In this document: positions 19,237 through 28,764 of the stretch, one piece after another
How positions within the stretch are numbered: the first letter of the stretch is position 1
How the letters are laid out: the number at the start of each line of letters is the position of its first letter
From: Planctomycetaceae bacterium
Lineage (GTDB): Bacteria > Planctomycetota > Phycisphaerae > UBA1845 > UTPLA1
Reading direction: 5' to 3'
NCBI GenBank assembly: GCA_006969385.1
Contig: CP030884.1
Span: 4,582,249-4,646,248 of the forward strand
Length of the DNA stretch: 64,000 nt
Notes under the pieces: model-generated
Database searches by the model: none
What the model was told of the DNA's origin: nothing
The model's input: the letters and a program-made list of their open reading frames with translations, nothing else
Made by a program: the position numbers and the translations under genes

Positions 19237-21273
19237 ATGAGCAAGCAATCACTCTCCAACGTCGACGGGTTCGAAGAAGCGAAGCAACCGGCCGCGCCCA
19301 AGCCTTACGTCGGCGCCGACCAATCACCCGCCGAATTTACGATCAAAGCCGTTCTCTCGGGCATTGTGTTCGGCATCGTCTTCGGCGCGGCCAACGCGTA
19401 CCTCGGGCTGCAAGCAGGGCTCACGATCTCGACATCCATCCCCGTGGCCGTCATGACGGTCGCTGCCTTCCGCGCGTTCTCGAAGATGGGCGCGCAAAGC
19501 TCCATCCTTGAAGCCAATTTGGCCCAAACCATTGGCTCGGCGTCTAGTTCCGTCGCCAGCGGCGTCATCTTCACGTTGCCCGCGCTGTTCTTGTGGGGCT
19601 TATCACCGGCGCTGATTCAAATGACGCTGCTCGCTATGTGCGGTGGATTGCTCGGCGTATTGTTTATGATTCCGCTGCGCCGCTTTCTGATCGTGCGCGA
19701 ACATGCCAACCTCCCCTATCCCGAAGGCACGGCCTGTGCCGAAGTGCTGGTCGCATCCGAAGTCGGCGGCGCAAAGGCCAGCAACGTCTTCTGGGGCCTC
19801 GGCATCGGCGCGGCGTTCAAGGCCATAATCGGATGGTTCAAAGTGCTTCCGGATACCGTCACACTGGCCATTCCCCAAATCCCCAAGGCCAACATTGGAC
19901 TGAATATGTCGGCCGCATTGTTCGGCGTTGGCTATATCCTCGGGCCGCGGATCGGCAGCATCATGGTTGGCGGCGGGTTGCTCTCGTCCTTGGTGATAAT
20001 TCCGGGAATTGCGATTTGGGGTGCGGATCAAACAGATCCATTATTTCCATCAGAAAGCACACTCATTTCTGCAATGACAGCCGGGGAAATTTGGAAGGTT
20101 TACGTCAAACACATCGGTGCCGGTGCCGTCGCGACGGCCGGCTTACTCACGCTGATTCGCAGCATTCCCACGATGATCGAGAGCTTTCGTATCGGCATCA
20201 AGCAAATCAAGAATCGCCTTGGCGGTAAGAACGAGGGCGACGAGCCGCGCACCGACCGCGATCTATCGTTGCTCGTTGTCTTCGGCATCGTGGCGGCCAT
20301 CATCGCCTTGTTGGCTGTCGTGCCGTTTATCTTTCGCACGTTGCCAAACTTTCCGGCGCGGGCGCTGGCCGCCGTGTTGGTCACCATCTTCGCGTTCTTT
20401 TTCGTGACCGTTGCCAGCCGAATCGTAGGCCTCGTCGGCGTCACATCCAACCCGACCAGCGGTATGACGATCGCATCGTTGTTGGGTACGGCGAGCATCT
20501 TTTTGGCGTTGGGCTGGACGGACACGCAAGGTATGGCGGCGGCGCTCACGATTGGTTGCGTCGTCGCGATTGCGGCGTCGATTGCGGGCGATACGTCGCA
20601 AGATTTGAAGACGGGGTTTCTGTTGGGCGCGACGCCGTGGAAACAGCAGACGGGCGAGTTGATCGGCGTGTTGACGTCAGCAGTATTTGTTTGCCTGACG
20701 CTGATATTGTTGAACGATGCGTATGGATTCGGCAGTCAGGAACTGGCCGCACCGCAAGCGACGTTGATGAAGGTCGTCATCGAAGGCGTCTTGCAAAACA
20801 AGTTGCCGTGGATGCTGGTGCTCATCGGCGCTGGGATCGCCCTGCTGTGCGAAGTTGTGCGCATCCCGTCGTTGCCTTTCGCCGTCGGTGTTTATCTGCC
20901 TGTCTCAACGATGGTGCCCGTGTTTCTCGGCGGCATGTTGCGTTGGGTTCTCTGTCGCAATGAACCCGACGATGCCGAAGATTCCAAACGCGAGAAGGGC
21001 GTGCTGCTCGGCTCCGGTCTCGTCGGCGGTGAAGGCCTGATGGGCGTCGGTGTGGCGGGCGTGATCTTCTTGCAGAAGGCGTTTGAAAAGAAACCCACAC
21101 CCACGACGCAACCCGTCGCGACGTCGCAACCGGCCGTGGATTCGACGTTACCGTTCGAGATCGGCACGGCTTGGGGAACGCCGGGCATGTTGCAGCTTAT
21201 CGCGCTGGGTGTGTTTGGGCTGCTGGCGCTGGCATTCGTGTGGCGGTGTAGGGGTTCGCGTGCACCGGCATAA
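19237..21273 (+). CDS. OPT-family oligopeptide/metal-chelate transporter
   Basis: A 678-residue integral membrane transporter of the OPT superfamily, which takes up oligopeptides or metal chelates by proton symport. The N-terminal signature is typical of the bacterial branch: FTIKAVLSGIVFGIVFGAANAYLGLQAGLT (about 32-60), then SIPVAVMTVAAFRAFS. NLPYPEGTACAEVLVASE (about 157-175) is the conserved family loop. About 14-16 hydrophobic segments can be counted. A Pro/Thr-rich periplasmic or cytoplasmic linker (KKPTPTTQPVATSQPAVD) precedes the last helix. It is a single gene whose substrate cannot be read from sequence. Confidence 0.9.
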   Translation: MSKQSLSNVDGFEEAKQPAAPKPYVGADQSPAEFTIKAVLSGIVFGIVFGAANAYLGLQAGLTISTSIPVAVMTVAAFRAFSKMGAQSSILEANLAQTIGSASSSVASGVIFTLPALFLWGLSPALIQMTLLAMCGGLLGVLFMIPLRRFLIVREHANLPYPEGTACAEVLVASEVGGAKASNVFWGLGIGAAFKAIIGWFKVLPDTVTLAIPQIPKANIGLNMSAALFGVGYILGPRIGSIMVGGGLLSSLVIIPGIAIWGADQTDPLFPSESTLISAMTAGEIWKVYVKHIGAGAVATAGLLTLIRSIPTMIESFRIGIKQIKNRLGGKNEGDEPRTDRDLSLLVVFGIVAAIIALLAVVPFIFRTLPNFPARALAAVLVTIFAFFFVTVASRIVGLVGVTSNPTSGMTIASLLGTASIFLALGWTDTQGMAAALTIGCVVAIAASIAGDTSQDLKTGFLLGATPWKQQTGELIGVLTSAVFVCLTLILLNDAYGFGSQELAAPQATLMKVVIEGVLQNKLPWMLVLIGAGIALLCEVVRIPSLPFAVGVYLPVSTMVPVFLGGMLRWVLCRNEPDDAEDSKREKGVLLGSGLVGGEGLMGVGVAGVIFLQKAFEKKPTPTTQPVATSQPAVDSTLPFEIGTAWGTPGMLQLIALGVFGLLALAFVWRCRGSRAPA

Positions 21274-21355
21274 GCCTTGCGATTGTGTAAGGCGACCTCG
21301 CCCGTAGTGCTTGGGAAGTGTCGATACGGTGCCGAGCGTTTGCGCCGATCTGCTG

Positions 21356-22549
21356 CTATCCCATGTAGAAAACCGAATAAACATTCGCGATCACCAAAGC
21401 AACAATCGCTTGCGACGCGACCACGACCCAGAACGCATGCTGCATTTGAATATACGAGCGCAGCGCCACCACCAGTCGTGTGCAAAAGAGCAACCAAAAA
21501 ACTAGGCAGACATATGGACGGAAGAATATGGTATCCGCGTTGAACATACCATAGGCCGGAAACGGCAACAGGTATTCGAGCAAAATAGGAATCGTACAAA
21601 CTAACACGCCCCACGACAAAAGATAGCTCCGTCGCAAGGGTCGCCCATCCATTAAGCGTCGCTTCTCATTTAACGACAATAAAAGCAAGAATAGCAGTGA
21701 AGCGATCGCGATGCCGGTGAATACGTAGTCAATATCGATCCGCAGCCGCGCCCTTACCCACAATCCGTAACCGAAGTTAAAGAAGCAAACAACCGCTCCC
21801 TGCACAGTCATCCAAAGAATCAAATCAGTCGAATAGATAACACATCGTAAAACGTGTTCTTTCTTTATTTTCGCCTTGCGCAATGACTGGTGAAAAATCT
21901 TGAGGCTCAAGAACGTGGACACGATCGCCACCAACACGAGCGCAATCGCGCCGAGGGCACTCTCGTTGGCGTAGTCATCGCCAAAACGATAGGATTCGTT
22001 ATACGACCACCACCACGCTCTTCTAATCCGCTGCTGCCAATCAAGCTGAATTGCCAGCTCATCCGCCCAAAAGTCCGTGTAAGGAAAGACGAAGGCATTG
22101 ACGGATTGAATCACCAAAGCCAACCCGCTAAATAACATCAGATAAAAGTAAAGCCGCTTCGGTTCTACCTGATGGGTGGGCTTGACCGATTTCCAAAAGA
22201 AACGCGGAATCAGCCCCGCCGTGAGCGTTCGCCAAAATGACCACCAGGTCCGTTGCCGCTGATGTTCGAAAAGAAACGGATGACGCCCAAAGACCGGGTC
22301 CAGAAGGTCCGGCCACGAATATTGCCCGCCACATTCGGGGCAGCGCGGCGACGGTAGGCCGCGCATGTTGTAGTCACACAACGGGCACGGCACATCATCC
22401 TCGAATGCATGCCAATTCGGTTGACCATCGACGAGTACGCGACTCGACGCTTGCTCTGGATTCAGATCGTCATCGATTGGTGGAGTCGTCGGCGGGTGTA
22501 CTGGCTGCGTAATTGAATTTGGAGATGACGACCGTTCGTTCACATTCAT
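21356..22549 (-). CDS. Zinc-ribbon polytopic membrane protein, hypothetical
   Basis: A 397-residue membrane protein. A Pro/Ser-rich N-terminus of about 50 residues leads to a zinc ribbon with two CxxC pairs (CPLCDYNMRGLPSPRCPECG, about 56-75). At least six hydrophobic segments follow between about residues 120 and 395. Proteins with this ribbon followed by membrane helices are common in Phycisphaerae; their role is unknown, and the taxonomic remark is from general knowledge. Three tryptophans and an arginine (RTWWSFWRTL) precede the first helix. It lies convergent with the OPT gene, with an 82-base gap and no clear terminator between them. Confidence 0.75.
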   Translation of the reverse strand: MNVNERSSSPNSITQPVHPPTTPPIDDDLNPEQASSRVLVDGQPNWHAFEDDVPCPLCDYNMRGLPSPRCPECGGQYSWPDLLDPVFGRHPFLFEHQRQRTWWSFWRTLTAGLIPRFFWKSVKPTHQVEPKRLYFYLMLFSGLALVIQSVNAFVFPYTDFWADELAIQLDWQQRIRRAWWWSYNESYRFGDDYANESALGAIALVLVAIVSTFLSLKIFHQSLRKAKIKKEHVLRCVIYSTDLILWMTVQGAVVCFFNFGYGLWVRARLRIDIDYVFTGIAIASLLFLLLLSLNEKRRLMDGRPLRRSYLLSWGVLVCTIPILLEYLLPFPAYGMFNADTIFFRPYVCLVFWLLFCTRLVVALRSYIQMQHAFWVVVASQAIVALVIANVYSVFYMG

Positions 22550-22796
22550 GGTCCGAGCCCTTTTGACGACAAAACGTACTCCCCCTCAGCTCACATTCTA
22601 CCGTTCCATCTTCGCAGGTGGTCCACCTGCCATTTCCGCCGTGTCAATCCGTCACTGGCAGGCCGAAAACCGCAAGAAATCGCCGTTTTTTGGGCCCAGA
22701 ATCCAGATTTCCGGGCATGGCATCTTGCGTGCATTACATTAAATCGGTGTGCCGCGCGAATTGATCGCCGGCATTCCGGAAAGGACGATTGCACCC

Positions 22797-25454
22797 ATGC
22801 GACCCGACCAATTCACCATCAAAGCCATCGAGGCGATTCAAAATGCCGAGCGCCGCGCTCAGACTGCCGGTCACGGCGAAGTCACGCCCGTCCACTTGCT
22901 CGCCGCGCTCACCAGTGCGGACGCCCAGGGCGACGGCGGCATCGTCGTGCCGATTCTGCAAAAGGCCGGCGCTCATATCGATCAAATCCGCAGCATCACC
23001 CAAAGCGAACTGTCGCGCCTGCCCAAAGTCGAAGGCACCACGCCCACGATCAGCCGACCGTTGCAGCAGGTGCTGACCGACAGCGAGCCCATTGCGCGCA
23101 AGATGAAGGACGAATACGTTTCGACCGAGCACCTGCTCGTCGCGCTTGCTGATGTTACGAGCGAAGCCAAGGAGATATTAACCGTCAGCGGTGCGAGCAA
23201 AGACAGCATTCTCGCCGCGCTCAAAGACGTGCGCGGCGGTGCGCGGGTCACGTCGCAATCCCCCGAAGACAGCTATCAAGCGCTCGAAAAGTACGGGAAG
23301 GACCTCGTCGAACTCGCCCGCAACGGCAAGCTCGACCCGGTCATCGGGCGCGACGACGAAATCCGCCGCTGTATGCAAGTGCTGGCACGGCGCACTAAAA
23401 ACAATCCGGTGCTTATCGGTGAACCCGGCGTCGGAAAGACGGCCATCGTCGAAGGCCTCGCCCTGCGCATTCTCGATGGCGACGTGCCCGAAGCACTAAA
23501 AAACAAGAAGGTGATCGCGCTCGATATGGGGGCGCTGATCGCCGGTGCCAAATATCGCGGCGAGTTTGAAGAACGCCTCAAAGCCGTGGTGCGCGAAGTG
23601 ACTGAAGCCGCCGGTGAAATCATTCTCTTTATCGACGAATTGCACACCGTCGTGGGTGCGGGCAAAACCGAAGGCTCGCCCGATGCCGGCAACCTGCTCA
23701 AGCCGGCACTGGCCCGGGGTGAGCTGCGCTGTATCGGTGCCACCACGCTCGATGAATACCGGCAAAACATCGAAAAAGACAAAGCGCTAGAAAGGCGATT
23801 CCAGACCGTTTACGTCGGTGAGCCCACCGTCGAAGACACCATCGCTATCCTGCGCGGCCTTAAGCCGCGCTACGATTCGCACCACGGCGTGCGCATTCAG
23901 GATAGCGCTCTCGTCGCCGCCGCCACGCTCTCGGCGCGTTACATCACGGATCGGCAACTACCCGACAAGGCGATCGACCTGATCGATGAAGCCGCCTCGC
24001 GTTTGCGTATTGAAAACGACTCGCTACCCAGCGAACTCGATCAATTGCGCCGCCGCGTGATGCAGCTCGAGATCGAGCGCGAAGCACTCAAGAAAGAAAA
24101 AGACGAGGCCAGCGCCAAGCGACTCGAATCACTCGAACGCGAATTGGCCGATCTGCAGGAGCAGAACAGCGCGCTTTCCGCGCGGTGGGAGAACGAACGC
24201 AACGAAATCGACGCGATGAAGTCGATCAAACAGCAAATCGACGCCAAGCGCAACGAACTGGAAGAAGCGCAACGCCGAGGTGAGCTCGAACGCGCGGCTC
24301 GCATCGGCTACGGCGAAATCCCCGAACTCGACAAGCAACTCGAGGCGCACGTGCAGAAACTCGACGCGTTACATTCGGAAGGCCAGGGCCTCTTGCGCGA
24401 AGAAGTTACCGCCGAAGAAGTTGCCGAGATCGTCAGCAAATGGACCGGCGTTCCCGTCAGCCGCATGCTCGAAGGCGAGCGCGAAAAGCTGTTGAAGATG
24501 GAAGATCGCCTGCACGATCGCGTGGTCGGCCAAGCCGAAGCGGTGCGCGCGGTATCCGATGCCGTCCGCCGCAGCCGCGCCGGCCTCGGCGATCCCAATC
24601 GTCCCATTGGTTCGTTCCTCTTCCTCGGTCCGACGGGTGTAGGTAAGACCGAGCTGTGCAAAGCGCTGGCAGAATTTCTCTTTGACGACGAATCCGCCTT
24701 TGTGCGCATCGACATGAGCGAGTTCATGGAACAACACAGCGTCGCGCGTTTGATCGGCGCGCCGCCCGGTTACGTCGGCTTTGAAGAAGGCGGACGCTTG
24801 ACGGAAGCGGTGCATCGCCGACCGTACAGCGTCATTCTCTTCGACGAAATCGAAAAAGCACATCCCGATGTGTTCAACACGCTGTTGCAAGTGCTCGACG
24901 ACGGTCGCCTCACCGACGGTCACGGTCGCACGGTCGACTTCAAGAACACCATCATCGCCATGACGAGCAACATCGGTAGCGAACACATTCAACGCATCTC
25001 GGAACAAGCAAGTTCGCGCGCGGCCTATGACGAAGCGACCGGTCGCGGCGGCACGGCCACCAGCGAAGACATCGCCACCGATATCGAGATTGAAATGGCG
25101 GTCAAGGAAGAGTTGAAGAAACACTTCAGGCCCGAGTTTCTCAACCGCATCGATGAGACCATCATCTTCCACCGACTGTCAAAAGAAGACCTGCGTCACA
25201 TCGTCGATATTCAGTTGCGCTATCTCGAAGCGCGGCTGGCCGAGCGCGAGATCACGCTCACGCTCACGGATGAGGCGCGCGATAAGCTCGCCGCCGATGG
25301 TTACGACCCAACGTACGGAGCTCGACCACTGAAGCGGATGATCCAGCAGCAGATCGAGAACCCGTTGGCGAAGCGGCTGCTGGCGGGCGAATTCGCGGCG
25401 GGTGCGGAGATTCGCGTGGGCGTGTCCGGCGGCTCGTTCGACTTTTTGAGTTAG
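22797..25454 (+). CDS. clpB: ClpB disaggregase
   Basis: An 885-residue HSP100 chaperone that, with DnaK, pulls aggregated proteins apart. The start is ATG 22797 with GGAAAGGA about 12 bases upstream; an earlier in-frame start at 22749 gives an unlikely leader. Clp N-domain repeats are at about residues 5-145. The first AAA+ domain has Walker A GEPGVGKTA (about 208) and Walker B EIILFIDELH. A long coiled-coil middle domain at about 405-530 separates ClpB from ClpA and ClpC. The second AAA+ domain has GPTGVGKTE (about 610) and VILFDEIEKAHPDV. No P-loop for ClpP docking is seen, as expected. The coding region ends just before a probable terminator hairpin. Confidence 0.96.
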   Translation: MRPDQFTIKAIEAIQNAERRAQTAGHGEVTPVHLLAALTSADAQGDGGIVVPILQKAGAHIDQIRSITQSELSRLPKVEGTTPTISRPLQQVLTDSEPIARKMKDEYVSTEHLLVALADVTSEAKEILTVSGASKDSILAALKDVRGGARVTSQSPEDSYQALEKYGKDLVELARNGKLDPVIGRDDEIRRCMQVLARRTKNNPVLIGEPGVGKTAIVEGLALRILDGDVPEALKNKKVIALDMGALIAGAKYRGEFEERLKAVVREVTEAAGEIILFIDELHTVVGAGKTEGSPDAGNLLKPALARGELRCIGATTLDEYRQNIEKDKALERRFQTVYVGEPTVEDTIAILRGLKPRYDSHHGVRIQDSALVAAATLSARYITDRQLPDKAIDLIDEAASRLRIENDSLPSELDQLRRRVMQLEIEREALKKEKDEASAKRLESLERELADLQEQNSALSARWENERNEIDAMKSIKQQIDAKRNELEEAQRRGELERAARIGYGEIPELDKQLEAHVQKLDALHSEGQGLLREEVTAEEVAEIVSKWTGVPVSRMLEGEREKLLKMEDRLHDRVVGQAEAVRAVSDAVRRSRAGLGDPNRPIGSFLFLGPTGVGKTELCKALAEFLFDDESAFVRIDMSEFMEQHSVARLIGAPPGYVGFEEGGRLTEAVHRRPYSVILFDEIEKAHPDVFNTLLQVLDDGRLTDGHGRTVDFKNTIIAMTSNIGSEHIQRISEQASSRAAYDEATGRGGTATSEDIATDIEIEMAVKEELKKHFRPEFLNRIDETIIFHRLSKEDLRHIVDIQLRYLEARLAEREITLTLTDEARDKLAADGYDPTYGARPLKRMIQQQIENPLAKRLLAGEFAAGAEIRVGVSGGSFDFLS

Positions 25455-25470
25455 GCAATCCAAATTAGCT

Positions 25471-25502
25471 GCAGCGCGGGGAAACAGCGCGCTGCGGCTT
25501 CT
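25471..25502 (+). terminator. Probable terminator of clpB
   Basis: An 8-base stem GCAGCGCG/CGCGCTGC (25471-25478 with 25488-25495) with a 9-base loop is followed by GGCTTCTTT. It starts 17 bases after the clpB stop. The T-run is short and interrupted, so efficiency may be moderate. Confidence 0.55.
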
Positions 25503-25990
25503 TTATGATTCCTGGTCGGTCCGCGCTGGTTCGGTGTAAACCCAACGAAATTTGGTCGCCTGCAAGCCGCATATTTCGACCCTTCAGGTCCGAACATGGC
25601 CGGGATAGATCAAATCACAGGCCTCCGCCTGGACGTCCGATACATTTGATTTCAACAACCCACTCATCGCTCGAAATCTCGGGCTTTCCGTCCCCCTCCT
25701 GCGGAAATTTTCTCGCCCACCAGACGATTCAATTTTATTGTGTTGCGATTCGCGGCGCGATAAAATGTTTTTTCCGAGGGATTTGGGGAAAGAATGCGTT
25801 TTCGCCCCGCTCGTTGACGCGTCGAAATTTTAAGGTTCGACGCGATTCAAAAGGCACCTCTCCGAACCCATTCGGAGCAGTTTCATTTTGGGAGAAAGCC
25901 GACGACCCAACGGTGGGTCGCCGGAAACCAATCAGGCAACGCCGCGCTGATGCGGCTGTTAAGCATTAACACATGGAAAAGGAGCTTGGG
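25503..25990. other. Long leader/intergenic region before the PEP-CTERM gene
   Basis: About 490 bases with no credible gene; the open frames here read as low-complexity translation. By eye the segment 25730-25790 is A+T-rich and contains the promoter-like pair described separately. A small hairpin GCCGC-GCTGAT-GCGGC lies near 25941-25956, shortly before the ribosome binding site. A transcript from the candidate promoter would have a leader of about 220 bases. Confidence 0.4.
25738..25766 (+). promoter_or_regulatory. Candidate sigma-70-like promoter for the PEP-CTERM gene
   Basis: TTGTGT (25738-25743) and TAAAAT (25761-25766) are separated by 17 bases, inside an A+T-rich stretch. The -35 element is a poor match (3 of 6) and the -10 element is good (5 of 6). 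This is suggestive only. Confidence 0.3.
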
Positions 25991-26851
25991 ATGAAGATGT
26001 TTGCAAAAGCTTTCGCAATCGTTGCGATCGCGGCGGCACCGGTTGCCGCACAGCCGATTGACGGCCAAATGGTTGGCGGCACGCTGCTCGCCACGCAAGA
26101 CACGCCTACGGGTTTCGGAAACGCCGTTGGCGGTGGTCAGGATTCCGCCGGCGGAAGCGAACTCAACCAGATGTTCGGCAGCATTTCTGGTGGTACGCTC
26201 AACCTCGGCCTTACCGGCAACCTCGAAGGTAACTTCAACAAGCTTTGGATTTTCTTTGATGCCGTACCCGGCGGCGAAAACGTTCTCGCCAACGACAACA
26301 ACGACGGCGGCTTTAACGAAATCAATAACCTTGCCGGTCTCACGTTTGACAACGGCTTCGAACCCGATCACGGCATTCGCATCGAAATCGGCGGCGGCTT
26401 TTATGCCATTCGCCAATTCGACCTGCTCGACAACACCGCCGGCGATATCGCCACCGGTGGTGGCCCCGGCGATCTTCCCTTGAATGCAGTTGCCGGCGGC
26501 TTTGGCACGACGGTCGGTTGGGATAACAGCAATGTCCTCGGTGTTGATGGGGCCTCGGCTGCCAACGCCGCGACCGCCACCAAGGGTTGGGAATTTGCCA
26601 TCGACCTCAATTCCTTCTTCGGCACGTTGACCAACTCGATCGGCGTCTCCGCGTTTGTCAGCAATGACGGCGGCTCCTTCCTATCGAACCAAGTGCTTCC
26701 CGGCATTGGTGGCGGTCCCAACTTGGAAGGTCCCGCTAATGTCAACTTCAATAACATCCCGGGCAACCAGTTTGCTACCATCGTTCCTGAGCCTGCGACC
26801 CTGTCGCTGCTGGGCTTGGGCGCGATTGCCCTGATCCGCCGCCGCCGCTAA
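25991..26851 (+). CDS. PEP-CTERM sorting-signal protein
   Basis: A 286-residue exported protein. The ATG at 25991 follows AAAAGGAG by 6 bases; an upstream ATG at 25973 lacks such a site. The signal peptide ends near VAAQP. The C-terminus is a textbook PEP-CTERM signal, VPEPATLSLLGLGAIALIRRRR: Pro-Glu-Pro, one hydrophobic helix and an Arg tail, recognised by an exosortase. The body has the segments TQDTPTGFGN, GGSELNQMF, LNLGLTGNLEGN and GGSFLSNQVLPGIGG, which recur several times in the 1367-residue protein at 32181-36284. This shared unit is not a domain I can name. The protein is probably displayed on, or released from, the cell surface. No exosortase gene is in the window. Confidence 0.85.
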   Translation: MKMFAKAFAIVAIAAAPVAAQPIDGQMVGGTLLATQDTPTGFGNAVGGGQDSAGGSELNQMFGSISGGTLNLGLTGNLEGNFNKLWIFFDAVPGGENVLANDNNDGGFNEINNLAGLTFDNGFEPDHGIRIEIGGGFYAIRQFDLLDNTAGDIATGGGPGDLPLNAVAGGFGTTVGWDNSNVLGVDGASAANAATATKGWEFAIDLNSFFGTLTNSIGVSAFVSNDGGSFLSNQVLPGIGGGPNLEGPANVNFNNIPGNQFATIVPEPATLSLLGLGAIALIRRRR

Positions 26852-26879
26852 GGCACGGTCGATCTTCGCTTACCAAAAC

Positions 26880-26920
26880 AAGGGCGGTTGCGAACCTAAA
26901 CAGTTCGCACCGCCCTTTTT
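26880..26920 (+). terminator. Intrinsic terminator of the PEP-CTERM gene
   Basis: A long hairpin: AAGGGCGG...GCGAAC pairs with GTTCGC...CCGCCCTT around a 7-base loop, with one small imperfection, then TTTTT. It starts 28 bases after the stop codon. Confidence 0.85.
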
Positions 26921-26980
26921 GCATATCATCACAGGGTGTGGCGGCATAAACGAATTCAGATCCCGTCGAGGATGCCAACG

Positions 26981-27775
26981 ATGTTTCGCGGAACGATGTA
27001 CCTAACTGGGAAACTCTCGCTACTGATGGTCGGCATCGCATGGTGCTTTTCCACTCGAGCATCAGCGCAAATGCCCAGCTTCATCGACGCGAATGGCGAA
27101 ACGGGCTTCGCATTTCAGCACACGCTCGTTAACAACTTCCGTTCCAGCCGATTTTATGCCAGCGGACCTGCCGCCGCCGATTACGATCGTGACGGCGATA
27201 TCGATTTGTTTCTGCCGCAAGCCTTTGGACTACCCGACGAACTGTATCGCAACAACGGCGACGGCACGTTCACCGACGTTGCGGCAACCGTCGGCGTCGC
27301 GGGCTTAAAGGAATCGCGCTGCGCGCTGTGGGTCGATTACGACAATGATGGTTGGCTCGATTTGTTTGTGTTTTGCGACCCCGATGCGCCGCCCGGGCAG
27401 ATCAGCAGCAACATCGATCCTTCGACGGCGGGCACGCTGCTTTACCGCAACTTGGGCAACGGTACGTTTGTCGACGTCACGGCAGCCAGTGGCGATTTGG
27501 CATTTCATCCCAATCCCATACAGCAAATGGTCATTGGCGGAGTCGCAGCCGCCGATATCAATTCGGACGGCTATTTAGACATCTTTCTAAGCTGCTGGAA
27601 CTGTCAAAACGCCCTGTACGAAAACAATGGCGACGGCACCTTTACCGAGCGCGGCGTCGATGCCGGCGTCGAAACCCCGAGTATTCCTGGGCGCCCATGT
27701 TTATCGACATCGATCGCGACGACGATATGGACCTGTTGGTCAACGTCGACTTCGGGCCGAATGCACTGTTTTTAA
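26981..27775 (+). CDS. VCBS/ASPIC-type secreted dockerin protein, 5' part of a frameshifted gene
   Basis: The first part of a gene that continues in the next entry. It starts at ATG 26981 with GAGG 9 bases upstream and encodes a signal peptide ending near ASAQ. FG-GAP/VCBS repeats follow, each with a calcium-loop pattern: AADYDRDGDIDLFLPQ, VDYDNDGWLDLFVF and AADINSDGYLDIFLS, with YRNNGDGTFTDV links. Coding sense is lost after GVDAGVETP near 27678. The same repeat resumes in the frame one base away (SWAPMFIDIDRDDD). Adding one C to the run at 27675-27678 restores a continuous protein of about 594 residues. The last 30 codons listed for this open frame are therefore out of phase. Confidence 0.8.
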   Translation: MFRGTMYLTGKLSLLMVGIAWCFSTRASAQMPSFIDANGETGFAFQHTLVNNFRSSRFYASGPAAADYDRDGDIDLFLPQAFGLPDELYRNNGDGTFTDVAATVGVAGLKESRCALWVDYDNDGWLDLFVFCDPDAPPGQISSNIDPSTAGTLLYRNLGNGTFVDVTAASGDLAFHPNPIQQMVIGGVAAADINSDGYLDIFLSCWNCQNALYENNGDGTFTERGVDAGVETPSIPGRPCLSTSIATTIWTCWSTSTSGRMHCF

Positions 27776-28764
27776 ACGATCGCAACGGCAATTTTCTCGA
27801 TGCCGCCTCCGTCGTCGGCTTCGGCACCGCCTTTAACGAAATGGGCATGGCCATCGCCGATTACGATCGTGATGGCGATTTGGATGTCTTCTCGAGCAAT
27901 ATCGAAGAGCCGTTTCCCGCCAGCCCGACGCTTACCAAATATTCCGTGCTGCTGCGCAATCAAACCCAGAACTTTATTCCGGCGTTCACCGATCAATCGG
28001 CAATTGTCGGCGTGCGACGTACCGGCTGGGGCTGGGGATGCACCTGGATCGACGGCGCCAACGATACGCACCTCGACTTGGCCGTCACCAACGGTTGGTT
28101 GCAGGATGTTGACTATGCTGTCGATCAGTCTTGCTATTTCAACAACACCGGCACGCTTCCATTCGTCGAAGGGGGGCAAGCCGTCGGCTTTGCCGACACG
28201 CGCATCGGGCGCGGACTGATCGCGTTCGATTACGATCTCGATGGCGATGCTGACTTGTGCGAGACCAACAGCAACGATATTGCTCATATATTCAAAAACA
28301 TCACACCGAACGCGGGTAATTGGATTGAAATCAACTTAGTCGGCTCCGCCATCGGTAATCCGTTTGCCGTGGGTGCGGAAATATCGGTGACCGCCGGCGG
28401 CGTCACCCAGCGTCGGTTGGTTTCTGCCGGTACGAGTTTTTTATCGCAGGAACCGTATCGACAACATTTCGGACTGGGGGCGGCGAGCGTCGTCGATCAA
28501 ATCGCGGTGCGCTGGCCCATCGGATTCGAGACGACCTATCAGAATATCGCGATCAACCGCGTGGCCACGATTTCGTATTCCGATGGTTTGATACCTGATA
28601 TGAACCTCGATCGCGCGTTCAACGTTTTGGACGTCGCCGCCTTCAGCAAAGCAGCCGTCGGCGAGCCGCTGCGCCCCATGGATACCGCGATCGCCGATCT
28701 CGACGGTAACCAGCGCGTCGATGGCCGAGATATCGAGATACTCGTTGGCCTGCTTCTGCAGTAG
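27679..28764 (+). CDS. VCBS/ASPIC-type secreted dockerin protein, 3' part of a frameshifted gene
   Basis: Continuation of the preceding gene in the next frame. Further FG-GAP repeats are seen (IADYDRDGDLDVFSSN, IAFDYDLDGDADLCETN). An ASPIC/UnbV domain follows at about 28318-28560 (NWIEINLVG, AVGAEISVTAGG, FGLGAASVVDQIAVRWPIG), typical of the CRTAC1-like family of bacterial surface proteins. The end is a dockerin-type pair of calcium loops, DMNLDRAFNVLDVAAF and DLDGNQRVDGRDIEILVGLLLQ. The open frame extends upstream to 27352, but that part is antiphase to the repeats. Surface binding or carbohydrate-related roles are likely; no catalytic motif is seen. The frame break may be a sequencing error because it sits in a homopolymer. 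Confidence 0.8.
   Translation, partial: EYSWAPMFIDIDRDDDMDLLVNVDFGPNALFLNDRNGNFLDAASVVGFGTAFNEMGMAIADYDRDGDLDVFSSNIEEPFPASPTLTKYSVLLRNQTQNFIPAFTDQSAIVGVRRTGWGWGCTWIDGANDTHLDLAVTNGWLQDVDYAVDQSCYFNNTGTLPFVEGGQAVGFADTRIGRGLIAFDYDLDGDADLCETNSNDIAHIFKNITPNAGNWIEINLVGSAIGNPFAVGAEISVTAGGVTQRRLVSAGTSFLSQEPYRQHFGLGAASVVDQIAVRWPIGFETTYQNIAINRVATISYSDGLIPDMNLDRAFNVLDVAAFSKAAVGEPLRPMDTAIADLDGNQRVDGRDIEILVGLLLQ

Noticed and set aside
24369..25172. A 267-codon frame antisense to clpB
   Set aside because: ClpB motifs are complete on the plus strand, and the antisense translation resembles no protein.
25505..25969. A 154-codon frame after clpB
   Set aside because: It is rich in Pro, Arg and Ser with no motif, and overlaps the A+T-rich candidate promoter for the PEP-CTERM gene.
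27660..27700. Programmed ribosomal frameshift in the ASPIC gene
   Set aside because: No slippery heptamer, stop codon or downstream structure is seen at the junction. A homopolymer base loss explains it more simply.
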